DNA from: Janthinobacterium agaricidamnosum
Lineage (GTDB): Bacteria > Pseudomonadota > Gammaproteobacteria > Burkholderiales > Burkholderiaceae_D
Length of the DNA stretch: 64,000 nucleotides
Reading direction: 5' to 3'
Assembly (NCBI RefSeq): GCF_003667705.1
Contig: NZ_CP033019.1
Location: 6,076,001-6,140,000 of the forward strand
In this document: in pieces, positions 47,161-55,151 of the stretch
How the letters are laid out: every line of letters starts with the position of its first letter
Position numbering within the stretch: the stretch's first letter is position 1
Made by a program: the position numbers and the translations under genes
The notes under the pieces: model-generated
Told to the model about the DNA's origin: nothing
Databases searched by the model: none
Seen by the model: only the letters and a program-made list of their open reading frames with translations

Positions 47161-47236
47161 GCGGCTGTAGCTCAGTGGATAGAGTATTGGCCTCCGAAGC
47201 CAAGGGTCGTGGGTTCGATCCCCGCCAGCCGCACCA
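47161..47236 (+). tRNA. tRNA-Arg (anticodon CCG)
   Basis: A complete cloverleaf can be drawn: acceptor GCGGCTG / CAGCCGC, D-arm GCTC...GAGT, anticodon stem TTGGC / GCCAA with loop CTCCGAA (anticodon CCG, reading CGG), T-arm with GGTTCGATCC, discriminator A, and encoded CCA at 47234-47236. Total 76 nt. Confidence 0.97.
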
Positions 47237-47357
47237 AGATTTTCCTCATCGTTTCCAGATCATTTCTCCACCATGTCGCGGTTGATGGCACTGGCTTTCT
47301 GTCGGCCTGTATCTGTTCGCCTTGCCGTTAAAACGTCGTGTCGTACTTGTCCTTGCA

Positions 47358-47377
47358 CAAATTGTTATACTAATTTG
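47358..47377 (+). promoter_or_regulatory. Putative promoter/operator of the PIN toxin-antitoxin operon
   Basis: The dyad CAAATT-N8-AATTTG surrounds a -10-like TATACT (47366-47371). It lies 55 bp before the antitoxin start in an AT-rich gap after the tRNA. Such a dyad over the -10 would suit autorepression by the HTH antitoxin. A matching -35 is not clear. Confidence 0.4.
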
Positions 47378-47431
47378 GTTGCGTTTATTGCGTTTGCTTC
47401 GTAAGATTCAATGGAAAGTAGGGAGGATGCC

Positions 47432-47896
47432 ATGTCGAATGTGCTTGATCGTCTGGACAATAAAGAAGACCTGGAACTGGCGAAGGCGGCGCAGCGCTGC
47501 CTGGTGAGTGCGCTTGATCATTCTCGTGCCGTGCAGATTGCGGTTCTGGAAGAGGGCGCGCAGGACTTGGGTGATGCACCCTTGCTGCGTTTGCCGCCGA
47601 ATGTGTTGCGCCTGTTTGCCGATGTCTTAGGTACCTTGGCCCAAGGTAAGGCCGTGACAGTCATGCCGAAGGAACATGACGTGACGACACAGGAAGCGGC
47701 CATGTACCTGAACATGTCACGTGCCTACCTGGTGCGCCTGCTTGAGGCAGGGAAGATTCCCCATCATAAGGTGGGTACGCACAGGCGGCTGCGCTTTGAG
47801 GATGTGGTGCAGTACAAGGATGAGCGCAAACGGCGTTCGCAACAGGCCTTGCAGGCCTTGGCAGATCAGGCGCAGGAGCTTGAACTGGGGTACTGA
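47432..47896 (+). CDS. HTH (excisionase-type) antitoxin
   Basis: 154 residues. The first part (LDRLDNKEDLELAKAAQRCLVSALDH...) is helical. Residues of about 82-132 are a MerR/excisionase-like HTH (VTTQEAAMYLNMSRAYLVRLLEAGKIPHHKVGTHRRLRFEDVVQYKDE). This layout is common in antitoxins paired with PIN toxins. The ATG at 47432 follows GGGAGG at good spacing; an in-frame ATG at 47411 is less likely. Its stop overlaps the toxin start by 1 bp. Confidence 0.82.
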   Translation: MSNVLDRLDNKEDLELAKAAQRCLVSALDHSRAVQIAVLEEGAQDLGDAPLLRLPPNVLRLFADVLGTLAQGKAVTVMPKEHDVTTQEAAMYLNMSRAYLVRLLEAGKIPHHKVGTHRRLRFEDVVQYKDERKRRSQQALQALADQAQELELGY

Positions 47897-48474
47897 TGGC
47901 TGGATACTACCGTTACACTGCCGTCCTCGATGCCTGTGTGTTGTATCCGGCCCCCTTGCGCGATCTATTGCTGAGTTTGGCGGCGGACGGTATATTCAGC
48001 GCACGCTGGACAGCACGGATACAGGAAGAGTGGCAACGCAATTTGCTACTCAAGCGGCCTGATCTCGATCCTTCGGCATTGGCGCGCACCAGCGCGCTGA
48101 TGGACGAGGCGGTCGAAGACGGCGTGATCGAGTCGTATGAATACCTGATTGATGCCTTGGTCTTGCCCGATGCCGACGACCGGCACGTGCTGGCGGCAGC
48201 CATCGTGGGGCATGCGGACGCCATCGTCACGTTCAATCTTAAAGACTTCCCGGACGCGATCATGCGAGGGCACAACATTGAAGTCTTGCATCCCGATGAT
48301 TTTCTGGTGGCGCAGTATGAACTGGCCCCGATACGCATGCTCAGTGTCGTCAAGGAAAACCGGGCGCGATTGCGCAAACCGCCCAGATCCGCTGCCGAAT
48401 TGATTGCCACCTACGAAGCGCAAGGCTTGCCGCAACTGGGGAAGTTGCTGCATTCCGCAATTGCCTTGCCCTAG
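47896..48474 (+). CDS. PIN-domain ribonuclease toxin
   Basis: 192 residues. The PIN fold's metal-binding acids are recognisable: D11 in AVLDACVLYP, E43/E44 in RIQEEWQRN, the DADDRHVLAAAI cluster and the D of FNLKDFPDAI. The C-terminal part is an extra helical region. It should cleave RNA when not bound by the HTH protein encoded 1 bp upstream. Overlapping TGATG suggests translational coupling. The pair abuts tRNA-Arg, a common landing site for accessory DNA. Confidence 0.83.
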   Translation: MAGYYRYTAVLDACVLYPAPLRDLLLSLAADGIFSARWTARIQEEWQRNLLLKRPDLDPSALARTSALMDEAVEDGVIESYEYLIDALVLPDADDRHVLAAAIVGHADAIVTFNLKDFPDAIMRGHNIEVLHPDDFLVAQYELAPIRMLSVVKENRARLRKPPRSAAELIATYEAQGLPQLGKLLHSAIALP

Positions 48475-48635
48475 CGTCTGCTTCGGCAACCGGGCAAGAG
48501 TTGCTCCCCCGCTTGAAAGACATGCCTCCGTTGTCCAGGATCGTGTACTGCCGTTTTTTTAGGCGTGATCACGCCTGAAATGTCCCTGGCGCCCCTGCCG
48601 TTGTCGCATTACAACCTCCAAAGTCACCCAGCCAT

Positions 48636-48703
48636 CGATATCAAAATTGATATCGAAACAGTGGAAAAATTGATTGGAGAGATTATCGCCCAGCCCCTAA
48701 GAT
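48636..48703 (+). promoter_or_regulatory. Arabinose-locus promoter 1 with shared dyad
   Basis: Dyad CGATATC-AAAATT-GATATCG at 48636-48655, exactly 13 nt, then ATTGATTGGA (48669-48678). Predicted -35 TTGGAG (48674-48679), 18-bp spacer, -10 TAAGAT (48698-48703). The dyad centre would sit near -64.5, where activators usually bind. It drives the TonB receptor gene. The same arrangement recurs at 55023 and 63215. Confidence 0.7.
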
Positions 48704-48768
48704 AAACGCCGAGCATGCGAACGACATGCAAGCAGCACAAAAAATATCAATACAATATCTGGAGATTC

Positions 48769-51426
48769 ATGATGCGCAACGCCACCGGCCCGCTCGCGGC
48801 CACTTTCCCTCGTCCATTCATGTTGAAGGCAGCCGTCGCGGCATTGGCCGGTATCGGCTTGCTGAGCACGGCTTCGGTCCGGGCGCAGGAGGCGGTGGCG
48901 GCCGATGCCGGTGCCGAGCCTGCCGCGGAAGTGGCTGTCGTGACCGTCAGCGGCGTGCGCCGTTCGGCGCAGAACTCGCAGCAGATCAAGATGCGCTCGG
49001 ACCAGGTCATCGATTCCATCGTCGCCGACGACATCGGCAAGTTCCCTGACAATAACGTGGCCGAGACCCTGGCGCGCATTTCCGGCATCCAGATCCGCCG
49101 CGATTCGGGCGAGGCTAGCGCCGTCATGATCCGCGGCTTGCGCGATGTCACGACCCTGCTCAACGGCCGCGAGCTGTTCACCACGACGGGCCGCTACGTC
49201 AACCTGGCCGACATTCCTGCCACGATGCTGCAGCGCGTCGACGTGTACAAGTCGCAAGGCGCGGACCAGGTCGAAGGCGGCGTGGCCGGCATCATCGACG
49301 TGCGCACGAATCGCCCGTTCGACTTCAAGGATTTCACGGCCAGCGTCAACACGCGCGCCGTCTACAGCGACAAATCGAAAGCCACGGACCCGAACATCAG
49401 CGGCATGGTGGCGAACCGCTGGAAGACGGGCATCGGCGAAGTGGGTGCCTTGCTGGGCCTGTCGCAGCAGCAGCACCGTTACCACGAAGAACGCGCGTTC
49501 AGTACGGCGCCCGTGGATAAAAGTTTCCTGTCGCCGGGCTTGACGGGGCCGGACCAGGTGGGTTTGTTGCCGATCAAGGGCGACCGCCGCCGCACGACCG
49601 CCAATGCCGTGCTGCAATGGCGTCCGAACGCCGACGTCGAACTGTACGCCGAAGGCATGGCCACGCGCTTCCTGCTCGACGCCGAGTCCGACTACTTTGT
49701 CGGCTTGCCGTGGTGGGGCACGCCCGTGTCGGCGACCAAGATTCCCGGCAGCAACCAGCTGCAAACCCTAACCTCGACCAACGTCAACACCATCATGTCG
49801 ACGCAGGCGAACAAGAACCAGACGAAGACGCACCAGTTTGCCGTGGGCGGCTTGTGGGATATCAACCCGGAATGGCGTTTCACGTCGGAAGTGGCCAGCA
49901 CCAAAAGCACTTATGCGTGGCGCAATCCGATTCTCGACGCCATCACCGTCGTGCCGAACGCCACCATCAATACCAACCAGAACGGCACCCTGCACGTCGA
50001 CTACACGGGCATCGATCTGCAAGACCCGTCGAATTATTATTTGAAGGGCTTTTTCGACCGCTACGGCAAGGACCAGGGCAGCTCGAACGATGTGCGCGCC
50101 GACCTGGCGTACACGCCGAGCGCCGGCGGCATCTTCAAGGAAATCAGCGTCGGCGTGCGCGGCGTCAAGCGCGAAGCCGAATCGATCAAGAGTTTCGAGG
50201 GCAATGCGGAAGCACCGGACGTGTCCGGCGCCGCGTTTCCGTTCAGCCGCCAGAGCGTGACCTCGATTCCGGGCCTCAATTGCCTGTCGGAACCGATGTC
50301 CGGCGGCGGCCCCGATTATGGCTTGAAGCAATGGTACACGCCGTGCGCCAGCTTCCTGCTCAATAACACGGGTACGATCCGCCAGGCCGTCACGGGCAGC
50401 AGCGCGGCGCGCGCCATGGACCCGGGCTCGTTCTTCAAGGATACGGAAAAGACGTATTCGATCTATACCAAGGCGAAGGTCGCCTTCAAGCTGGGTGCCT
50501 ACCCCGTCGATGGCACCGTGGGCGTGCGCGTCGTGCGCACGGAGCAAAGCTTGCAAGGCAACAGTTCGCAGGATGGCGTCTACACGCCCGTCATCAGCGA
50601 CACGGCCAGCACCGACGTGCTGCCGAGCGTGGCCCTGAAAATCAAGCTGCGCTCCGACCTGGTCGGCCGCTTCGCTGCCGGCCGCACCATCAGCCGCCCC
50701 GGCTTTGCACAGCTGAACCCGGGCGTGGCCCTCGTCAACTCGACGGAAACGGTGAAGGCGACGGGGGCGGGCGGCAATCCGAACTTGAAACCGGTGACGG
50801 GCGACAATGTCGATGCGGCCTTGGAATGGTATTTCGCGCCGGCCGGTTCCGTCACGGCCACCGTGTTCCACCACAAGTTCGACGGCTATATCCAGCAACG
50901 CATTGCCAGCGAAACCATCGGTGGCAAGACCTACGACGTGGACCGTCCGTACAACACGGCCGCCGGCAAGCTGCAGGGCCTGGAAATCGGCTACCAGCAG
51001 TTTTATGACGGCTTGCCCGGCATCCTGAGCGGCCTGGGCCTGCAGGCGAACGGCACCTACATGAGCGGCACCACCGACGACGAGACGGGCAGCCATGCCA
51101 TCACGGGCGTGTCGCGCTACTCGTACAACCTGGTGCTGCTGTATGAAAAAGATGCGTGGTCGGGCCGCCTGGCCTACAACTGGCGCTCGAAATTCATCGA
51201 CAGCTACAACCAGGGCGGCCCCGGCCTGGACTTGAAAGTGGCGCCGACGGCCCAGCTCGACGGTTCGCTGTCGTACAAGATCAACGAACAGTTCACGGTG
51301 ACCCTCGATGGGAATAACTTGCTCGACACCAAGTTCAAGGATTACTGGAACGAGCCGGGCGTGTATGCGCGCGATACGCGGCGCTATGACCGGACAGTTG
51401 GCGTATCACTGCGCTGGAAAATGTAA
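48769..51426 (+). CDS. TonB-dependent receptor, probably for arabino-oligosaccharides
   Basis: An outer-membrane receptor of about 885 residues, of the long TIGR01782-type carbohydrate group. A signal peptide (LSTASVRAQ) precedes a TonB-box-like VAVVTVSGVRR. The plug domain follows (DDIGKFPDNNVAETLARISGIQI; MIRGL), then a 22-strand barrel ending in the aromatic-rich KM terminus (TVGVSLRWKM). ATGs at 48769 and 48772 both follow CTGGAG. First gene of an operon with a symporter, GH43 and epimerase, so arabinan or arabinoxylan fragments are the likely ligand. Confidence 0.88.
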   Translation: MMRNATGPLAATFPRPFMLKAAVAALAGIGLLSTASVRAQEAVAADAGAEPAAEVAVVTVSGVRRSAQNSQQIKMRSDQVIDSIVADDIGKFPDNNVAETLARISGIQIRRDSGEASAVMIRGLRDVTTLLNGRELFTTTGRYVNLADIPATMLQRVDVYKSQGADQVEGGVAGIIDVRTNRPFDFKDFTASVNTRAVYSDKSKATDPNISGMVANRWKTGIGEVGALLGLSQQQHRYHEERAFSTAPVDKSFLSPGLTGPDQVGLLPIKGDRRRTTANAVLQWRPNADVELYAEGMATRFLLDAESDYFVGLPWWGTPVSATKIPGSNQLQTLTSTNVNTIMSTQANKNQTKTHQFAVGGLWDINPEWRFTSEVASTKSTYAWRNPILDAITVVPNATINTNQNGTLHVDYTGIDLQDPSNYYLKGFFDRYGKDQGSSNDVRADLAYTPSAGGIFKEISVGVRGVKREAESIKSFEGNAEAPDVSGAAFPFSRQSVTSIPGLNCLSEPMSGGGPDYGLKQWYTPCASFLLNNTGTIRQAVTGSSAARAMDPGSFFKDTEKTYSIYTKAKVAFKLGAYPVDGTVGVRVVRTEQSLQGNSSQDGVYTPVISDTASTDVLPSVALKIKLRSDLVGRFAAGRTISRPGFAQLNPGVALVNSTETVKATGAGGNPNLKPVTGDNVDAALEWYFAPAGSVTATVFHHKFDGYIQQRIASETIGGKTYDVDRPYNTAAGKLQGLEIGYQQFYDGLPGILSGLGLQANGTYMSGTTDDETGSHAITGVSRYSYNLVLLYEKDAWSGRLAYNWRSKFIDSYNQGGPGLDLKVAPTAQLDGSLSYKINEQFTVTLDGNNLLDTKFKDYWNEPGVYARDTRRYDRTVGVSLRWKM

Positions 51427-51539
51427 GTTGATCACATCGTAAAAAATCAAGGGCGTTGCATGGTTTCGGCCGGCAGCGCCCCTTGCGTTGCAGTTTGGCA
51501 GTCAGACACGATTCATCATCAAAAGAATGGACGGAAAGC

Positions 51540-52892
51540 ATGGAGACGCAAAAATTATCCACCGTTGAAAAGGTCGGCTTCGGCGCCGGCGACATGGCGC
51601 TCAATGTCGTCATCTCGTCGATGATGTTGATCATTACCTTTTTCTATACCGATATCTATGGCTTGAAAACCACGGACCTGGCACTGCTGTTCGTGGCCGT
51701 GAAAGTCATCGGCGCCATCGCCGACCTGGTCATGGGCCAGATCACCGATCGCTACAGCTTTGCCTCGGGCCGCTACCGCCCGTATCTGCTGTGGCTGGCC
51801 GTGCCGTACGGCGTCAGCGTCTTCTTCGTCTTCAGCACGCCCGAGTGGCAGTATGACGCCAAGCTGATCTGGGCATATTCGACGTATATCCTGATGACCA
51901 TCATGACGGCCGGCGTGGGCATCCCCTACATTTCCCTGATCAGCGGCCTGACCAGCGACCCGCAGGACCGCCTGTCGGCCAATGGCTACCGCCTGTTCTT
52001 CGCCAAGATCGGCGCCTTCATGGTGACCATCGTCGTGCCGATCCTGTCGCAGCGCTGGGGCGGCGGCAACCCGGCCGTCGGCTATCAGGCGGCCATGGCC
52101 GTGATGGCCGTCATGGGCGTGGCCCTGTTCCTGTTCTGCTATTTCTCCACCACCGAGCGCGTGGTGCACGTGGTGGAAAAGCAATCGTTGCTCGACCAAT
52201 TGAAAGTGCTGCTGCAGAACGACCAGTGGCTGGTGCTGTGCGGCGTGTGCGTCACGGGCACCATCGGTTATGTGGTGCGCGGCTCCGTCGCCATTTATTA
52301 CGCGAAATACTATCTGGGCGGCAATACGGAAACGGTGGCCGCCTTTTTGACCACGGGCGTGGTGGCCGCCATTCTGGCCATGATCGCCTCGACCTGGATC
52401 ACCAAGTTCTACTGCAAGGTCAAGCTGTTCCGCTACACGCAGATCGGCGTCGCGCTGATCAGCCTGGCCATCTATTTCTTCGTCAAACCGAGCGACACCG
52501 TGCTGGCCTTCGCCCTGTATTTCCTGCTCTCCTTTGTCGTGGACTTGCATGCGCCCGTGTTCTGGTCGGCCATCGCGGAAACCATCGATTACGGTCAAGT
52601 CAAGACGGGCAAGCGCGTCTCCGGCTTTGCCTTTGGCGGCATTTCCGTCTGCCAGAAGGCGGGCATGGCGGTGGCAGGTGGCCTGGTGGGCGTGCTGCTC
52701 GCGTATTTCGACTACCAGCCCAACCATGAGCAAACGCAATTCGCCCTGAACGGCATCGCACTGATGCTGTCGATCATCCCCGGCTTCTTCCACTTGTTGA
52801 TGGGCTTGCTGATGTTCAAGTACCGCATCAGCGACAGCTATTACACGGGTGTGAAAGTGGAAATGCACAAGCGTGGCTTTGTTGCCACGTAA
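51540..52892 (+). CDS. GPH-family glycoside/pentoside symporter (MFS)
   Basis: A 450-residue inner-membrane protein with about 12 helices. KVGFGAGDMALNVVISSMMLIITFFYTDIYGL and IADLVMGQITDRYSFASGRYRPYLL are the glycoside-pentoside-hexuronide:cation symporter signatures. It should import the oligosaccharides or pentosides delivered by the TonB receptor encoded just upstream. The ATG at 51540 is chosen, with GGAAAG upstream; the longer frame from 51456 lacks conserved residues. Confidence 0.9.
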   Translation: METQKLSTVEKVGFGAGDMALNVVISSMMLIITFFYTDIYGLKTTDLALLFVAVKVIGAIADLVMGQITDRYSFASGRYRPYLLWLAVPYGVSVFFVFSTPEWQYDAKLIWAYSTYILMTIMTAGVGIPYISLISGLTSDPQDRLSANGYRLFFAKIGAFMVTIVVPILSQRWGGGNPAVGYQAAMAVMAVMGVALFLFCYFSTTERVVHVVEKQSLLDQLKVLLQNDQWLVLCGVCVTGTIGYVVRGSVAIYYAKYYLGGNTETVAAFLTTGVVAAILAMIASTWITKFYCKVKLFRYTQIGVALISLAIYFFVKPSDTVLAFALYFLLSFVVDLHAPVFWSAIAETIDYGQVKTGKRVSGFAFGGISVCQKAGMAVAGGLVGVLLAYFDYQPNHEQTQFALNGIALMLSIIPGFFHLLMGLLMFKYRISDSYYTGVKVEMHKRGFVAT

Positions 52893-52916
52893 GAACAATT
52901 GAATGGAGTAAGCAAC

Positions 52917-53864
52917 ATGGCAGACGTCTTGAAACCGCTGATCGAACAGCGCGCCGACCCGCATATCTACCGCCACAGCGACGGCTATTATTACTTTACG
53001 GCGTCCGTGCCGCAGTACGACCGCATCGAACTGCGCCGCGCCGACAGCATCGCCGGCCTGGCCGACGCGCAAACGGTCGACGTGTGGCACAAGCCGGACA
53101 CGGGGCCGTACAGCGAACTGGTGTGGGCGCCGGAGCTGCACTTCAACCAGGGCGCCTGGTATGTGTATTTCGCCGCCGCGCCGAGCCGCGAAATCAAACA
53201 TAAACTGTTCCAGCACCGCATGTATGCGATCCGCAATGCCAACGCCAACCCCTTGGAAAGCGAGTGGGAATTCATGGGCCAGATCGATACGGGCATCGAC
53301 ACCTTCTGCCTGGACGCCACCACGTTCGAACACGACGGCGTGCTGTACTACCTGTGGGCGCAGAAGGATGTGGCCATCGAGGGCAACTCGAACCTGTACA
53401 TCGCACCGATGGCCACGCCGTGGCAGCTGGCCGGCCCGCCCGTGATGCTGAGCAAGCCGGAATTCGACTGGGAAATCCGCGGCTTCTGGGTCAATGAGGG
53501 ACCCTCCGTGCTGAAACGCAATGGCAAGATATTCATCAGCTATTCGGCCAGCGCCACCGATGAAAACTATGCGATGGGCCTGCTGTGGGCCGATGACACG
53601 GCCGACCTGCTCGATCCGGCAGCGTGGACGAAGTCGCCCGCGCCTGTGTTTGCCACCTGCTACGAGCACGGCATCTACGGCCCCGGCCACAACAGTTTTA
53701 CCACGGCCGCCGATGGCGATGGCGTATTGCTGGTGTACCATGCCCGCACCTACACGGAAATCGTCGGCGACCCGCTGTGGAACCCGGACCGCCACACGTT
53801 TGTCAAACCGCTGCGCTGGGATGCGCAGGGCATGCCCGTGTTTGGCCGCTCCTCGACCCTGTAA
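52917..53864 (+). CDS. Glycoside hydrolase family 43 (cytoplasmic arabinofuranosidase type)
   Basis: A 315-residue five-bladed propeller glycosidase. Family 43 acids can be placed: base D14 (RADPHIYRH), pKa modulator D133 (FCLDATTFEHDG) and acid E194 (WVNEGPSVLK). No signal peptide, so it acts on sugars after import by the neighbouring symporter. Alpha-L-arabinofuranosidase is the likely activity; beta-xylosidase is possible. ATG at 52917 with GGAG upstream. 24 bp after the symporter gene. Confidence 0.85.
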   Translation: MADVLKPLIEQRADPHIYRHSDGYYYFTASVPQYDRIELRRADSIAGLADAQTVDVWHKPDTGPYSELVWAPELHFNQGAWYVYFAAAPSREIKHKLFQHRMYAIRNANANPLESEWEFMGQIDTGIDTFCLDATTFEHDGVLYYLWAQKDVAIEGNSNLYIAPMATPWQLAGPPVMLSKPEFDWEIRGFWVNEGPSVLKRNGKIFISYSASATDENYAMGLLWADDTADLLDPAAWTKSPAPVFATCYEHGIYGPGHNSFTTAADGDGVLLVYHARTYTEIVGDPLWNPDRHTFVKPLRWDAQGMPVFGRSSTL

Positions 53865-53880
53865 CTCCGGACCCGACGCC

Positions 53881-54951
53881 ATGACCCCAGTTGATTCTGT
53901 TTCAGTGACGCAAGCGCCGTTCGGCGTCCTGCCCGATGGCCAGCAAGTGACGGCCTTTACCCTGACGAACCGCCAGGGCATGCAAGTGAAAGTGCTGGAC
54001 TTTGGCGCCATCATCAGCGAAATCCACGTGCCTGACCGCGATGGCCGCTTTGCCGACGTGGTGCTAGGTTTTGATCGCCTCGAGCCGTATCTGGCCAACA
54101 GTGCGTTTCTGGGCGCCGTTATCGGCCGTTACGGCAACCGCATCGCCGAGGGCCGTTTCAGTCTCGACGGCAAGGAATATCAGCTGGCCGTCAACAACGC
54201 ACCGAATCACTTGCATGGCGGCAATCAGGGCTTTCACCAGGTCATGTGGCAGGCTGAACCGTTCACGAAGGACGATGCCGTGGGCATCACGTTCACGCGC
54301 AGCAGCCCGCACGGTGAAGATGGCTACCCGGGCAAGCTCGACGTCACCTTGACCTATGCACTGGACAACGACAATGCGCTGAGCCTGCGCTACCACGCCG
54401 TCACGGACCAGGCCACGCCCATCAACTTGACTAACCACAGCTATTTCAATCTGGCGGGGCAGGGCACTATCCTCGGCCACGCGCTGTCCGTCAACGCGGA
54501 CCGCTACCTGCCCGTCGATGCGGGGTCTATCCCCACGGGGGAACTGGCGGACGTGGCGGGCACGCCGTTCGACTTGCGCCAGAGTACCGTCATCGGCGAC
54601 AACATAGCCCTGCCGCATGAACAGATCCGCATCGGGCGCGGCTATGACCATAACTTTGTGCTCAATCAAAAGCCGGGCCAGCAGCTGAACCTGGCCGCCA
54701 CCGTGCGCGATCCCGCCTCGGGTCGGGTGATGCAGGTGTACACGCAGGAACCGGGCATCCAGTTTTATTCCGGCAATTTCCTCGACGGCAGCCAGCACGG
54801 CAAGCAGGGCCCCATCCTTTACCGCGGCGCGCTGTGCCTGGAAACCCAGCATTTCCCGGATTCGCCGAACCAGTCGCATTTCCCGAACACCATTTTGCGC
54901 CCGGGCGAGGTGTATCAGACGGAAACGGTCTATCGGTTTTCCGCAGAATAA
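53881..54951 (+). CDS. galM: Aldose 1-epimerase (mutarotase)
   Basis: A 356-residue GalM-type beta-sandwich enzyme interconverting alpha and beta anomers. Motifs: GRYGNRIAEGRFSLDGKEY, HLHGGNQGFHQV, the catalytic histidine in NLTNHSYFNLAG, and the catalytic glutamate in ALCLETQHFPDSPN. Here it would speed release of the right L-arabinose anomer for dehydrogenase attack. 16 bp after the GH43 gene; last of the first operon. Confidence 0.92.
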   Translation: MTPVDSVSVTQAPFGVLPDGQQVTAFTLTNRQGMQVKVLDFGAIISEIHVPDRDGRFADVVLGFDRLEPYLANSAFLGAVIGRYGNRIAEGRFSLDGKEYQLAVNNAPNHLHGGNQGFHQVMWQAEPFTKDDAVGITFTRSSPHGEDGYPGKLDVTLTYALDNDNALSLRYHAVTDQATPINLTNHSYFNLAGQGTILGHALSVNADRYLPVDAGSIPTGELADVAGTPFDLRQSTVIGDNIALPHEQIRIGRGYDHNFVLNQKPGQQLNLAATVRDPASGRVMQVYTQEPGIQFYSGNFLDGSQHGKQGPILYRGALCLETQHFPDSPNQSHFPNTILRPGEVYQTETVYRFSAE

Positions 54952-55022
54952 TCGTCGCAGACCCCAAAAACCTTCCACGCCCTGCCGCCATGCGCCCGCA
55001 GGGCGTTTTCATTGGGGCATGC

Positions 55023-55090
55023 CGATATCGTTTTCGATATCGGAACGCATTAAAAATTGATTGGAAAGGCATGGCAGGATTCTTTAGTAT
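55023..55090 (+). promoter_or_regulatory. Arabinose-locus promoter 2 with shared dyad
   Basis: Dyad CGATATC-GTTTTC-GATATCG at 55023-55042 (extends to CCG/CGG), 13 nt, ATTGATTGGA (55056-55065). Predicted -35 TTGGAA (55061-55066), 18-bp spacer, -10 TAGTAT (55085-55090). It precedes the arabinonate dehydratase gene with a predicted leader of about 55 nt. Confidence 0.72.
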
Positions 55091-55151
55091 TCCAACATCG
55101 CTGCCCGGGCCGACGACCTTAGATCCGGCATGGCACAACCAGGAGAATGGC

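Noticed and set aside
47161-47431. Attachment site or integrase at tRNA-Arg
   Set aside because: No integrase gene and no repeated tRNA 3' segment could be found by eye within the window.
51555-54098. 847-codon open frame antisense to the GPH transporter, GH43 and galM
   Set aside because: Shadow of three recognisable genes; composition is that of reverse-strand translation and no domain is seen.
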